From Paenibacillus_AM sp052180255 (GTDB taxonomy: Bacteria > Bacillota > Bacilli > Paenibacillales > NBRC-103111), in the NCBI RefSeq assembly GCF_052180255.1, contig NZ_CP197466.1, positions 1,984,001 to 2,048,000 on the forward strand: 64,000 bases of DNA, in the 5' to 3' direction. A model generated the notes under the pieces. That model did no database searches, was not told the DNA's origin, and saw only the letters and a program-made list of their open reading frames with translations. Positions 8,989-18,218 of the stretch are shown piece after piece. A program made the translations under genes and the position numbers. Positions within the stretch are counted from its first letter, which is position 1; each line of letters opens with the position of its first letter.

Positions 8989-11900
8989 ATGAAAAAAATT
9001 GTAATAAGCAGCTTATTATCAATCGCATTATTATTCGGTTCAGTTCCTAGTGCATTTGCAGCAAAAAAACCGATGGATGGTAAAGATAAAGTGATCGTAA
9101 AACCGTTAGTCATTATGATGGATTTTCCAGATTATAAGCATAATGAATTTAAGCAAAAGGAGAAAGACTATCGACCGTTCTTTGTGCGTGACACGTATGA
9201 GAAAGACTGGTACCAAGATCTATTCTTCGGCAAATCATACGAACTCTATGATGAGACGTATGATTCGATGAAAACGTACTATGAAGAACAATCCAGAGGA
9301 AAGTATATTATGGAAGGTGGAATAGCGGGTTGGTATACAGCAAAGAATGGCATCAAGGAATATGGAAAACGAGAGCAAGATAATGCAGCTGAATTAGTTC
9401 GTGAGGCCATCGCTGCGGTAGCAAGCGATCCTAATTTCGATTTATCGGAATACGATGTTGAGGATAAATATGATTATAACGGGAATGGCAATTATTTTGA
9501 ATCGGATGGCATTATTGATACCATCATCCTCGTGCATGCAGGACGTGGAGATGAATGGGGATCAGGCTCACTCGGAAGAGGTCAGGGGATTTGGCCATTC
9601 CGTGGAAAAGTATCTTGGTATAATTCCTTTTCTAATCCGGACAATGGTTATAAACAATACGAAGTAACGGATACAAGAGGTAAGAAATTCAAAGCAGAAG
9701 ACTTTGTTACCGTTGCACAAGATTCATTGCCGATGCTGATGAACCACGAATTTGGTCACACACTGGGATTGCCGGATATTTATGGTCCTGGTGCAGAACC
9801 AACTCGTAACTGGTCTATTATGTCAAGCAGCTATCTTGGAAGTGTGTACGCAACAATGTCTCCTCAATTCGGTGGGATTGGAAGAGAAATTCTACAAGAG
9901 AAGCTGGGTGGAGATTGGGCCAGGGAGAAAATTATTGATTTTGATGATCTAGACAGCCAAGGGAAGGACTTTGAGATCGGGGCTTTAATGTCCAATACAG
10001 ATACAGACTTGGTACGTGTGAATTTACCGCCAAAGCTTGATTTTGTTAAACCTTTCAGCGGTGAGAAAATGTATTTTAGCCAAAAGGCAAATGATGCTAG
10101 GAATTCCATGACTACAAAATCTAGTATCGATCTCACGAAATACCCATCTAATATTAACCTAACGTTCAAGACTCGCTATGATATCGAACAAGATTGGGAC
10201 TATGCTTCCGTGCAAGTTCGTGTGGAAGGCAGTGAGAAATGGGTATCGATTAAAGGGAATATCACAACGACAGAAAATCCAAACAGTGGGACTGATAATC
10301 CAGATGGAACAGGACGCAATCCTGGACACGGAATTACCGGAAGTACAAAGAATAAAGCTGGTGAGTATGAATGGGTTGATGGTATTTTCGATTTAAGCAC
10401 ATTTGTTGGCAAGAAGATCAATCTTCGGTTTTACTTCTGGTCAGATGGGAATACACCGAAGGAAGGCATATATATTGATGATATTAAAGTCACTTATACA
10501 CCAGAGAAACCGATCAGCCCTGTAAAAGATCACCAAGGACTCGATGTTACCAAACATGTCCCAGGTGAGAAAGGTGAACATGGTAAAGACAATGAACCTC
10601 CAGTCTCAGATCCAGTTGGTGATAAAGAGCAGGTAGTGCCACCTAAACCAGAAGATACGAATACTCCAATAAATTCTGAGGTTGGTCAGCCCGCTGTACA
10701 AGATATTATTCCGCCGACTGTTATACAAGTACTCTCAGATACGAATAATTCGGAGTTTGCCGATAATAGTGCAATCCGAGTTGTATTTAGTGAGAACATC
10801 CAAGAAAGTGATGCATTTAAGCAAATTACGTTAACTAACGAAGAGGGCAGAGCAGTTGAGTTAATGGGAAGCATTAAGAACAATGTGTTGACGCTTAAAC
10901 CTCAGAATCCACTTGAGCAAGGGAAGAAATACATCGTTACAATCCCACAAGGTGCAGTCAAGGATACCGCAGGAAACTTATTTAAAGACGCGAATGTATC
11001 CGAAATATTAACATCATTAAAGAAAGTTGAGTTAGTCGCACCTGCCGCCGAAACAGTTATCTTCTTCGATGATGCTGAAGGCGCAGATGAAGCATCATTA
11101 TTTACTTTTGAGGGATTCAAAAAAGATGACGGTGTAAAAATTGCAAATCATTACTACTTGCTAGAGTGGCGTAATCATGAAGGAACGGATCGTTCATTGA
11201 AATCCTACGTACTGGGGAATTGGGTAGAGAAGGGTGCTTATGATCCTGGTCTTGTTATCTGGTATATTAATGAATCACTAGGTACGAAAGATCGCCTTGA
11301 TCAAGATGTTGTGGCACATCCAGGTAGTTTATCTGTTGGGGTCGTCGATGCCGATCAGAATGCGCATGAGAAACGGACGCTTTATAAAACAGAACCGAAC
11401 AAAGACTATTTGTTACGTGATTCTGCATTTAGTCTAAGAAAAGGAACAGAGATGTTCGTTGAACACAATGATGGCATTGTAACGGATAAGAATCTTGAAC
11501 CGAATCCTGTATTTAATGACAAAAATGATTACACAAATAAATCCGATCCAAGACAAGGTTTGATTTTGAAAAATTATGGCTTAAATGTGTACCTCACATC
11601 AGAATCGGCAAATCGTCGATCAGCAACCGTTCACATTGCAAATGCGAATAAGCCAAAGACGTTTAAGCAAAAAAATATCGATCTATCGATTGATCATCAG
11701 AAAAATGAAATTGTACTTGCAGCAGAAGGGCAGCCAGGTTACAAGGCACATGTATCCTATACATTAAAGACGGATAAAGGTGCTCGTGAATATTTCGAAA
11801 CATTAACCTACAGGAACGGTCAATATAGAGGCGCAATTAACAATTCTATTATTAATCCGAAGGAAGATTGGAAAGTTAATTATGTTTTGATTGATGGTGC

Positions 11901-12825
11901 AGAATTCAATGCACCTGTCGTTGGAAAGAAAATGTATTACAGTGGTAAGGGGAATTTAATGACTAGCACCATGACAACGAATATAGATTTAACAGAGGCG
12001 AAGAACCCTAATTTACAGTTCAAAACTTGGTATGACATTGAAAAAGATTGGGATTATGCATCCGTACAAGTAAAAGCAGAAGGAACAGATAAATGGGTAT
12101 CGATCCAAGGTAATATTACAACGACCGATAATCCTAATCAAGGTGTAGGTAATAAAGATTGGGTAAGAAATCCTGGGCATGGTATCACAGGTAAATCGGA
12201 AGACAATAAGTGGATAGATGCGACATTTGATCTGAGCGCATTTTCAGGTAAAAAAGTAGAATTGAAATTTGAAATGTGGACAGATGCAAACACACCGCAA
12301 ACAGGAATTTATGTCAGTGATGTTCAGGTAAAAGATAATGGCAAATCGATTTTTTCAGAACGTGTGAATGACACGACTAAATTTAAGTTTGAAGGCTTTA
12401 GTGAATTAGTAGATTCACCCATGTTAGATTCTGTTCAAGCCGTTTACAATTCGGAGTTACATGCAATTGGTACAGACTTAAGTGGAGGAAACATTTATAA
12501 AGACAGCGTGGATGTTAAGTTTGTTAATCCTAATCAAGAAATCCATTTAGATAGTGAAGCCGCAGTAACTGTTGAGATTACAAATAATAATTTAAATGAA
12601 ACCAATGCGACCTTAATTATCACGCTGCTCAGCAAAGATCAATCTAAAATGTACAATTTTGTTAGTACGAGCAAGGGTGTTAAATCAAAGACGACAGAGC
12701 GTCTAACAACAGGATTTAGCATACCAGAGACAGGTGAGTACATCGTGAAGGCATATCTTGTGACAGATTACAAGACGGATCATGCTTCCTTCCTTTCAGA
12801 TCCATTAGTGATTCCAGTTAAATAG
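8989..12825 (+). CDS. Secreted M6 metalloprotease, immune inhibitor A type
   Basis: This 1278-residue exported zinc protease has a signal peptide cleaved after AFA (about residue 24). The zinc motif HEFGH is at residues 253-257, followed by LGLPD as in InhA. The MAM/VEG-like domain (about 354-503) is followed by a charged proline-containing linker and one SbsA-type Ig-like domain (about 570-677). The second catalytic-region half then resumes at FFDDAEG (688) with YLLEWRNH. A second VEG-like domain lies at about 971-1127, and a C-terminal Ig-like domain at 1164-1278. Unlike both neighbours it has no stalk domain. It sits in a tight operon (gaps of 18 and 21 bases) and probably degrades extracellular proteins. 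Confidence 0.92.
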   Translation: MKKIVISSLLSIALLFGSVPSAFAAKKPMDGKDKVIVKPLVIMMDFPDYKHNEFKQKEKDYRPFFVRDTYEKDWYQDLFFGKSYELYDETYDSMKTYYEEQSRGKYIMEGGIAGWYTAKNGIKEYGKREQDNAAELVREAIAAVASDPNFDLSEYDVEDKYDYNGNGNYFESDGIIDTIILVHAGRGDEWGSGSLGRGQGIWPFRGKVSWYNSFSNPDNGYKQYEVTDTRGKKFKAEDFVTVAQDSLPMLMNHEFGHTLGLPDIYGPGAEPTRNWSIMSSSYLGSVYATMSPQFGGIGREILQEKLGGDWAREKIIDFDDLDSQGKDFEIGALMSNTDTDLVRVNLPPKLDFVKPFSGEKMYFSQKANDARNSMTTKSSIDLTKYPSNINLTFKTRYDIEQDWDYASVQVRVEGSEKWVSIKGNITTTENPNSGTDNPDGTGRNPGHGITGSTKNKAGEYEWVDGIFDLSTFVGKKINLRFYFWSDGNTPKEGIYIDDIKVTYTPEKPISPVKDHQGLDVTKHVPGEKGEHGKDNEPPVSDPVGDKEQVVPPKPEDTNTPINSEVGQPAVQDIIPPTVIQVLSDTNNSEFADNSAIRVVFSENIQESDAFKQITLTNEEGRAVELMGSIKNNVLTLKPQNPLEQGKKYIVTIPQGAVKDTAGNLFKDANVSEILTSLKKVELVAPAAETVIFFDDAEGADEASLFTFEGFKKDDGVKIANHYYLLEWRNHEGTDRSLKSYVLGNWVEKGAYDPGLVIWYINESLGTKDRLDQDVVAHPGSLSVGVVDADQNAHEKRTLYKTEPNKDYLLRDSAFSLRKGTEMFVEHNDGIVTDKNLEPNPVFNDKNDYTNKSDPRQGLILKNYGLNVYLTSESANRRSATVHIANANKPKTFKQKNIDLSIDHQKNEIVLAAEGQPGYKAHVSYTLKTDKGAREYFETLTYRNGQYRGAINNSIINPKEDWKVNYVLIDGAEFNAPVVGKKMYYSGKGNLMTSTMTTNIDLTEAKNPNLQFKTWYDIEKDWDYASVQVKAEGTDKWVSIQGNITTTDNPNQGVGNKDWVRNPGHGITGKSEDNKWIDATFDLSAFSGKKVELKFEMWTDANTPQTGIYVSDVQVKDNGKSIFSERVNDTTKFKFEGFSELVDSPMLDSVQAVYNSELHAIGTDLSGGNIYKDSVDVKFVNPNQEIHLDSEAAVTVEITNNNLNETNATLIITLLSKDQSKMYNFVSTSKGVKSKTTERLTTGFSIPETGEYIVKAYLVTDYKTDHASFLSDPLVIPVK

Positions 12826-12846
12826 AGTAGAAAGTGAGGGACAAAT

Positions 12847-14301
12847 ATGAAGAAAAAGTTAGTTTTGTCAAGTATTGCGTTGCTATTAGCCGCCATGACA
12901 TCCCAGATCGCTTTAGCAGATATTCCAATTATTCCTCCGCATCCCAATGATGCTGTTATTAAAGATAATGGGGGATCACTCGATAAGAGAGATAAGAAAG
13001 AGAGCGTAAATGCAAGTTCGTCTCCTATTCTAAATGGAATTACTGTGACATCCACACGGAGTATAGCCACCATAACCGGCAAGTTCACGAAATCAGATAT
13101 TCCGATTTATATGACAGTGAAGCGGGCTTCTGATGACGCGATCAAGTATTTTAATGATGGGAAGACGAATGCGAACGGCGAGTATCGCTTTCAGGTTCAA
13201 TTGAAAGAAGGCGACTATACGGTCGAATTGCAGAATAAGCAGGGGGATGAAGTTTACAGGTCCTCCTTTAAAGTAACATCTGGAACAGTTCCAACACCGA
13301 CACCTAGCCCAGACTCAGGAACGAACCCCCCAGTTACTCCAGGAGGTGGTGGAGGAGGCGGTGGCGGTGGTGCGACGACCACAGCGCCTGCAAACCCTAC
13401 CACATTGAAGTTGGATGCCAATGGGAAGCTGAAGCTATCAAAGGAACAGCTCCAGACTATGTTAGAAAAGAAACAACCCCTTATCTTGCAAACGACAGAT
13501 ACTGTGCTGACATTTCCATACGATGCCTTTGATACGGAGCAGTTAAATCAGGCACTTGCATCATCGGGAACAAGCTTAGAGTTATCTGTTCATCTGTTAA
13601 AGCAAGATGAGCGCAAAGAACTACTTCTGCAAGCAGGTGTGGGGGAGTCAAAAGGGATTATTGATTTAGGCGGTGTTACACTTGAGATTCAAGCCGCAAT
13701 TATTCAAAAAGATGGTTCTAAGACACCTATAACAAATCTCTATGAACCTCTTGCAGTAACGATCGATGTATCCGATATCCTGCTTTCAAGTAAAGATATC
13801 GCGAGCTTAACGGGCGTAAGTTATGTGCTCAATTCTCAAGGCAATTACACGATCGTCAAGCTAGGCGGTACTTACGATGCCCTGAAGAAAACAATTACCT
13901 TCTATATCGATCGTCTTGGCAATAAAATCGGTATAGTTAAGGCGAACAAGCTAACGACGATTGGTTTGAAGTTAGATGATACGAACACAAAACTTAATGG
14001 CGTTAATAAATTAAATGATGTCGCACCTACTCTAGTAAATGATCGCGTGATGGTTCCTGCAAGATATATTGCAGAGAGCTTTGGAGCTCAAGTAAGTTGG
14101 AATGAAGAGAAAGGGGAAGTTGGAATTGAGCTGGATGGCAAGCTATTAACGATGACAGTGGGTCAGAAGATCGAAGGTTTTGATGCACCACCAGTCGTAG
14201 TCAACGATCGAGTGCTCGTTCCGATCCGTTATATCTCTGAGCAGTTCGGTGCTTATGTATTGTGGTTCCCGTCAACAAGTTCAGTTGAAATTGTAAAATA
14301 G
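12847..14301 (+). CDS. Secreted stalk-domain protein with a carboxypeptidase-regulatory-like domain
   Basis: This 484-residue exported protein has a signal peptide ending ALA near residue 24. A small beta-sandwich resembling carboxypeptidase regulatory or CnaB folds lies at about 57-140, with NANGEYRF as its typical strand. A Pro/Gly linker follows, then the shared module (about 184-370) and the stalk domain (372-484). It is the last gene of the protease operon, 21 bases behind the protease, and is followed by a terminator. Its C-terminal 300 residues are close to the C-terminus of the fused protease at 50877. It may supply in trans the anchoring or assembly part missing from its neighbour, which is inference. 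Confidence 0.82.
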   Translation: MKKKLVLSSIALLLAAMTSQIALADIPIIPPHPNDAVIKDNGGSLDKRDKKESVNASSSPILNGITVTSTRSIATITGKFTKSDIPIYMTVKRASDDAIKYFNDGKTNANGEYRFQVQLKEGDYTVELQNKQGDEVYRSSFKVTSGTVPTPTPSPDSGTNPPVTPGGGGGGGGGGATTTAPANPTTLKLDANGKLKLSKEQLQTMLEKKQPLILQTTDTVLTFPYDAFDTEQLNQALASSGTSLELSVHLLKQDERKELLLQAGVGESKGIIDLGGVTLEIQAAIIQKDGSKTPITNLYEPLAVTIDVSDILLSSKDIASLTGVSYVLNSQGNYTIVKLGGTYDALKKTITFYIDRLGNKIGIVKANKLTTIGLKLDDTNTKLNGVNKLNDVAPTLVNDRVMVPARYIAESFGAQVSWNEEKGEVGIELDGKLLTMTVGQKIEGFDAPPVVVNDRVLVPIRYISEQFGAYVLWFPSTSSVEIVK

Positions 14302-14330
14302 GATGAAGTAGCTAATCGTAAGCATGGTGT

Positions 14331-14360
14331 AAAGAGGGGGTGAATGCCTCCTCTTTTTTT
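14331..14360 (+). terminator. Terminator of the 3316-14301 operon
   Basis: The stem AAGAGG/CCTCTT, extended by GGG/CC pairs, is followed by seven T residues. It lies about 30 bases after the stop codon. Confidence 0.85.
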
Positions 14361-14384
14361 CATGTATTTAATTACATTAAATAT

Positions 14385-14422
14385 TAAAAAGACTGCCAAG
14401 AACTCATTGTTCTCAGCAGTCT
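14385..14422 (-). terminator. Terminator of the M29 aminopeptidase gene
   Basis: Read on the minus strand, AGACTGC and AGAAC pair with GTTCT and GCAGTCT around a short loop, followed by TTTTT. It lies 23 bases beyond the aminopeptidase stop codon. Confidence 0.85.
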
Positions 14423-14444
14423 GTAAAAGGGAAGATTCCCTTGA

Positions 14445-15560
14445 TTATTTCAAATTCTCAGGATTCAAGCACTCAAGTTCAGGAAGTACGAAACGTCCAT
14501 CTTTACGAACCAATACGTCGTCGAAGTAAATTTCGCCGCCGCCGTACTCAGGACGTTGGATCAATACCATATCCCAGTGTACAGAAGAACGGTTTGTGTT
14601 ATCTGCTACTTCATAAGCTTGACCTGGTGTGAAGTGGATGGAACCATCGATCTTCTCATCAAACAAAATGTCTTTCATTGGGGTTTGGATGTAAGGGTTC
14701 ACGCCGATTGCGAATTCGCCAATAAAGCGAGCGCCAGCATCTGTATCTAGGATTTCGTTTAATTTTTGCGTGTTGTTGGAAGTTGCTTCAACAATTTTAC
14801 CATTTTCAAAACGTAACACGACATTTTCAAAAGAGGTTCCTGAATAGATCGTCGGGCAGTTGTAGGAAATCACGCCATTAACGGAATCGATTACAGGTGC
14901 TGTATAAACTTCTCCGTCTGGGATATTGCGAAGACCTGAACATTTGACAGCAGGAATATCTTTAATGGAGAACGAAAGATCAGTACCAGGAGCAACAAGG
15001 CGTACTTTATCTGTTTTGTTCATTAGATCTTGAAGCGGAGTCATCGCTGCATCCATTTTACCATAGTCTAGGTTACAAACATTGAAATAGAAGTCTTCGA
15101 AAGCTTCTGTGCTTGTATTCGCTTGCTGCGCCATGGACGCGTTCGGGTAACGCATGATGCACCATTTTGTATGGTTTACACGTTGATTTAGAACAGGACG
15201 TTGGTATTCTGTCATGAATAATTTCATTTGGGAATCTGGCACATCGGAAGTTTCTGTAATGTTGTCGCCACCGCGAACACCGATATAAGCATGCATTTTT
15301 TTCATACGGAACAATTCAACTTCAGCCATACCGCGGAACAATTCAGCTGTACCCGTCATTTGAACTTTGCGTGTCATGACCGGATCACGAGTCTCGATAA
15401 AAGCATGACCGCCAGCAGCAGCAGCTTCTTCTACGAAACATTTTCCAACTTCAGGATCTTTAATGCCAATGAGTTCAATAAGTACATTCTCTCCAGGTTG
15501 TAAATTAACGGAGTAGTTAATAATGTTTTTTGCAAAAACTTGTAAACGAGGATCTCTCAT
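14445..15560 (-). CDS. M29-family aminopeptidase (AmpS type)
   Basis: This 371-residue cytosolic metallo-aminopeptidase removes N-terminal residues from peptides. The M29 metal-binding residues appear to be the glutamates in SFENV and IGEFAIG plus the histidines in SIHFT and SVHWDM near the C-terminus. I chose the ATG at 15560 because AAGGAG lies 10 bases upstream. An in-frame ATG at 15596 would add 12 residues but has no Shine-Dalgarno and lies upstream of that site. It is monocistronic with its own terminator and is divergent from the gene at 15677. Length and sequence are ordinary for the family. Confidence 0.9.
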   Translation of the reverse strand: MRDPRLQVFAKNIINYSVNLQPGENVLIELIGIKDPEVGKCFVEEAAAAGGHAFIETRDPVMTRKVQMTGTAELFRGMAEVELFRMKKMHAYIGVRGGDNITETSDVPDSQMKLFMTEYQRPVLNQRVNHTKWCIMRYPNASMAQQANTSTEAFEDFYFNVCNLDYGKMDAAMTPLQDLMNKTDKVRLVAPGTDLSFSIKDIPAVKCSGLRNIPDGEVYTAPVIDSVNGVISYNCPTIYSGTSFENVVLRFENGKIVEATSNNTQKLNEILDTDAGARFIGEFAIGVNPYIQTPMKDILFDEKIDGSIHFTPGQAYEVADNTNRSSVHWDMVLIQRPEYGGGEIYFDDVLVRKDGRFVLPELECLNPENLK

Positions 15561-15676
15561 AATAGTCAATCTCCTTATATCGAAAATAACATTCAAATTC
15601 TATTATATTATATTTTGTGAAAGGATTCCAAAGAAAAAGGGTATTCTATATCGAAGAAGGATTGGAGGGAACAAAA

Positions 15677-16228
15677 ATGGCACGACAACAAATTCAAGTT
15701 CCGTTTGGTTATGTAGAGCCGAAAGCAAGCATGAAGGGAACGTTACTCGTGTTTGATTTATTCGAGGATTGGGATGAAGAGGCACTACAAAGATTGATTC
15801 AGTATGCCGAGGAAAAATCATTCGAGAAGGTTGTACTATATCCCCAACATGAGGAGACGCTTAAGCGGATGGGACTTAAAGCTGATCTTCCTTATCATGC
15901 ACGGGTTAAACAACTGTATACTTTTTTGAAAATGCCAGAGATCAATGAAACGTTTGTTGAATTACAATTGGATGAGTGGGAAGGTAAACGGAAGAAGTAT
16001 ACCCCGCTGGATGCGTCTTTACGTTTTCTCACAGAAAAGAATAAAGGGCCATTCTTCATCTATATGAATGACAAGTATGCGAATGTTTTTGCAGCAACCT
16101 CTGAATTTGAACAATGGATCAAGCAGCTTAGGATGTTGATTGAAGTGAAGTTTGGTCATACTCTGCATCCTAAACTGCACGCTATGAGCCATCGATGGGA
16201 CGAAGTTTCTTTTGTTCAATTAGGATAA
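15677..16228 (+). CDS. conserved hypothetical protein
   Basis: This encodes a 183-residue soluble protein of unknown function. There is no signal peptide or membrane segment. The central region (about residues 22-60) has an alternating strand-helix pattern that could suit a GNAT-like or reductase-like fold, but no catalytic motif is seen. The ATG at 15677 is preceded by GGAGGG seven bases upstream. A longer in-frame start at 15617 lacks a ribosome binding site. It is divergent from the aminopeptidase, and no partner gene follows on the same strand. Confidence 0.75.
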   Translation: MARQQIQVPFGYVEPKASMKGTLLVFDLFEDWDEEALQRLIQYAEEKSFEKVVLYPQHEETLKRMGLKADLPYHARVKQLYTFLKMPEINETFVELQLDEWEGKRKKYTPLDASLRFLTEKNKGPFFIYMNDKYANVFAATSEFEQWIKQLRMLIEVKFGHTLHPKLHAMSHRWDEVSFVQLG

Positions 16229-16246
16229 AATCGAAAGATGCTGGGG

Positions 16247-16567
16247 CTAACGAACTTGCTTTGGCATCTTGGATTTATCTATGGATGCTTTAATATCTTG
16301 TTTCGCATTGTGTAATTCCTCTGCTTTTTGCGTCAGTTGAGCGTCAAAATGTTGATCGGTACTAAACTCCACAAGATGCTTCGTCGCTTCAGTTGCATCG
16401 TGGTTAGCTTGTGTTAATCTAGCTTTTGCTGCGAGTATGAGCTGTGGATCAGCATTTTCTAGTGCATCAGCCAGCATTGCTTCTGCACGTTGTGCGGCCA
16501 TAATGGCACTTTCTGCATGCTCCTCGGCGTGCTTAATCGGTTCTTGATGCTGCTCGGATTGTGTCAT
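16247..16567 (-). CDS. Small helical hypothetical protein
   Basis: This is a 106-residue, almost entirely helical and highly charged protein, rich in Ala, Glu, Gln, His and Lys. It has heptad-like spacing suggestive of a coiled coil or small helical bundle. No cysteine, signal peptide or membrane segment is present. AGGAGG lies about seven bases before the ATG at 16567. A TTG further upstream overlaps that site and is unlikely. It is convergent with the preceding gene, with 18 bases between the stop codons. I do not recognise a family. Confidence 0.7.
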   Translation of the reverse strand: MTQSEQHQEPIKHAEEHAESAIMAAQRAEAMLADALENADPQLILAAKARLTQANHDATEATKHLVEFSTDQHFDAQLTQKAEELHNAKQDIKASIDKSKMPKQVR

Positions 16568-16768
16568 AATGATAACCTCCTGCAAGTTAGGTGAGACTTC
16601 TTACCTTACCATGTGTCAAAATGAATGGATTCATTCGGGAAATGTAATCTTCTCTATTTCCCAGGCAAGCGCAGGATATGAGAAGGAATATCGATTTTCG
16701 ACAGCAATTTCCTTTGTTGGAACTATTGTGATACGAAAAGTTGTTGACTAAGTGATATAAGAATGGAT

Positions 16769-16801
16769 GCTGTTGACAGGTTAGCTGTCAGCAGCTTTTT
16801 T
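16769..16801 (+). terminator. Orphan plus-strand terminator
   Basis: GCTG and GACAG pair with CTGTC and CAGC around a short loop, followed by TTTTTT. No confident plus-strand gene ends just before it. The nearest candidate is a short open frame ending at 16751 with no ribosome binding site. It may belong to a small RNA or a decayed gene, or stop read-through toward the Nudix gene. Confidence 0.6.
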
Positions 16802-16893
16802 CATTTGCTAGAAAAGGAATTATTACATGCATCTCGAAGTAAGTGAAATGGCTTTTTCGACAAATTATTACGAGACAACTAGCGAGGTGTAAC

Positions 16894-17358
16894 ATGACGA
16901 TTAAAATTATCGTTACAGGTGGAGCCATTATTCGTGATGAACAGGGCAGAATCCTGATGCAGAAACGATCAGACTATGGGGATTGGGGCTTACCTGGCGG
17001 TGGGATGATTCCAGGTGAGACTGTTGAAGAAACGATGGTTCGTGAGATTGCTGAAGAAACAGGATTGCAGATTCAATCCTATGAGTTGTATTCGATTTAC
17101 AGCGGACCTCGCATGCAATATATGTACCCAAACGGTGACGAAGTCGTATTCGTGATGTTTTTATTCGAAGCAACAGCAGATTTAACGGGTCGATTAGCAG
17201 CAGATGGTCTAACGCTAAACTATAAGGATGAAGATAACGAATCCATACAATTGAAGTTCAAAGAACTTAATGCCATTAATATTAATGACATTAATCGTGT
17301 GCAAAAACCCGTGTTTGAGGATTTAAAAGCGGGTAAAGTAGAGCTGCTTCGCAGTTAA
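16894..17358 (+). CDS. Nudix hydrolase
   Basis: This 154-residue Nudix pyrophosphohydrolase carries a complete Nudix box from G36 to L58 (glycine, E42, then REIAEETGL). It would cleave a nucleoside diphosphate linked to another moiety, but the substrate cannot be read from the sequence. The start is ATG at 16894 with GAGGTG upstream. The longer in-frame start at 16843 has no good ribosome binding site. It is followed after 43 bases by a GNAT gene and then by a Nudix-GNAT fusion, so these genes probably form one transcription unit. Confidence 0.88.
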   Translation: MTIKIIVTGGAIIRDEQGRILMQKRSDYGDWGLPGGGMIPGETVEETMVREIAEETGLQIQSYELYSIYSGPRMQYMYPNGDEVVFVMFLFEATADLTGRLAADGLTLNYKDEDNESIQLKFKELNAININDINRVQKPVFEDLKAGKVELLRS

Positions 17359-17401
17359 AAGATAAGGTCAAATATTAGTATGGAAAGAGGAGGTAATTCA
17401 G

Positions 17402-18193
17402 ATGATTAGACGTTTAGGACAAAGTGACCATGATTCATTAATGCAGTATTTGAGTGAAGAGCCATCCATTAATTTGTTTATCATTGGTGACATTGAATCG
17501 TTTGGTTATGAAAGTGAATTTCAAGAGCTGTGGGCACAATTGAATGATGATGGTAATTACGAGGCGGTTATGCTTCGTTATTTCCATTCTTATATCGTAT
17601 ATGCGAAAAGTGACTTTGATGTACAAGGCTTTGCAGACATTATGAACGCTGACCCTGATTTTTCTGAATTGTCGGGTAAGGCGAGCGTTGTCGAAGCATT
17701 CGAACATAATAGATTGAATAAATTAGGAAACAAGATTTCGACTTATTTCAGTGAACTGAAAACAGATGATTTCCATTCAATCTCATCTTCACAAGATAGG
17801 GTAAAAGTTGCAACAATCGAAGACATCGATCGAATCATCAGCATTCGTTCAAAAGGATTCAAGAACTACAGCAATCGCCCTAATGCAAGAGAGAGTCTGC
17901 TTAAAGTGATGGAAAGTGGCGTTAGCCGAACATTTTATACAGAGGATCAAGGCGAGATGACAAGTGTGGCTTCCACAACAGCTGAGAATAGCCTCTCTGC
18001 TATGATTGTTGCGGTATGTACATTGGATGAGCATCGTAACAAAGGCTTAGCTTCAGAGGTGATGACTGCACTTTGTAAGCAAATTTTAAGTGAAGGCAAG
18101 AACTTATGCTTATTTTATGAGAATCCGAAGGCAGGAGCGATTTATAAGAGACTCGGCTTTAAAGATATAGGTATTTGGAATATGTATCGATAA
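17402..18193 (+). CDS. GNAT-family N-acetyltransferase
   Basis: This 263-residue protein has an N-terminal half of unclear fold and a C-terminal GNAT domain (about 140-263). The acetyl-CoA-binding segment reads LDEHRNKGLASEV, followed by the typical C-terminal KRLGFKDIG. The size and two-part layout match GNAT proteins whose N-terminal half is a degenerate GNAT-like domain. An AGAGGAGG Shine-Dalgarno precedes the ATG. It is collinear with the Nudix gene upstream and the fusion gene 25 bases downstream. The acceptor substrate is unknown. Confidence 0.85.
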   Translation: MIRRLGQSDHDSLMQYLSEEPSINLFIIGDIESFGYESEFQELWAQLNDDGNYEAVMLRYFHSYIVYAKSDFDVQGFADIMNADPDFSELSGKASVVEAFEHNRLNKLGNKISTYFSELKTDDFHSISSSQDRVKVATIEDIDRIISIRSKGFKNYSNRPNARESLLKVMESGVSRTFYTEDQGEMTSVASTTAENSLSAMIVAVCTLDEHRNKGLASEVMTALCKQILSEGKNLCLFYENPKAGAIYKRLGFKDIGIWNMYR

Positions 18194-18218
18194 TATGTTG
18201 GAAGGGTAATGAAAGAAT

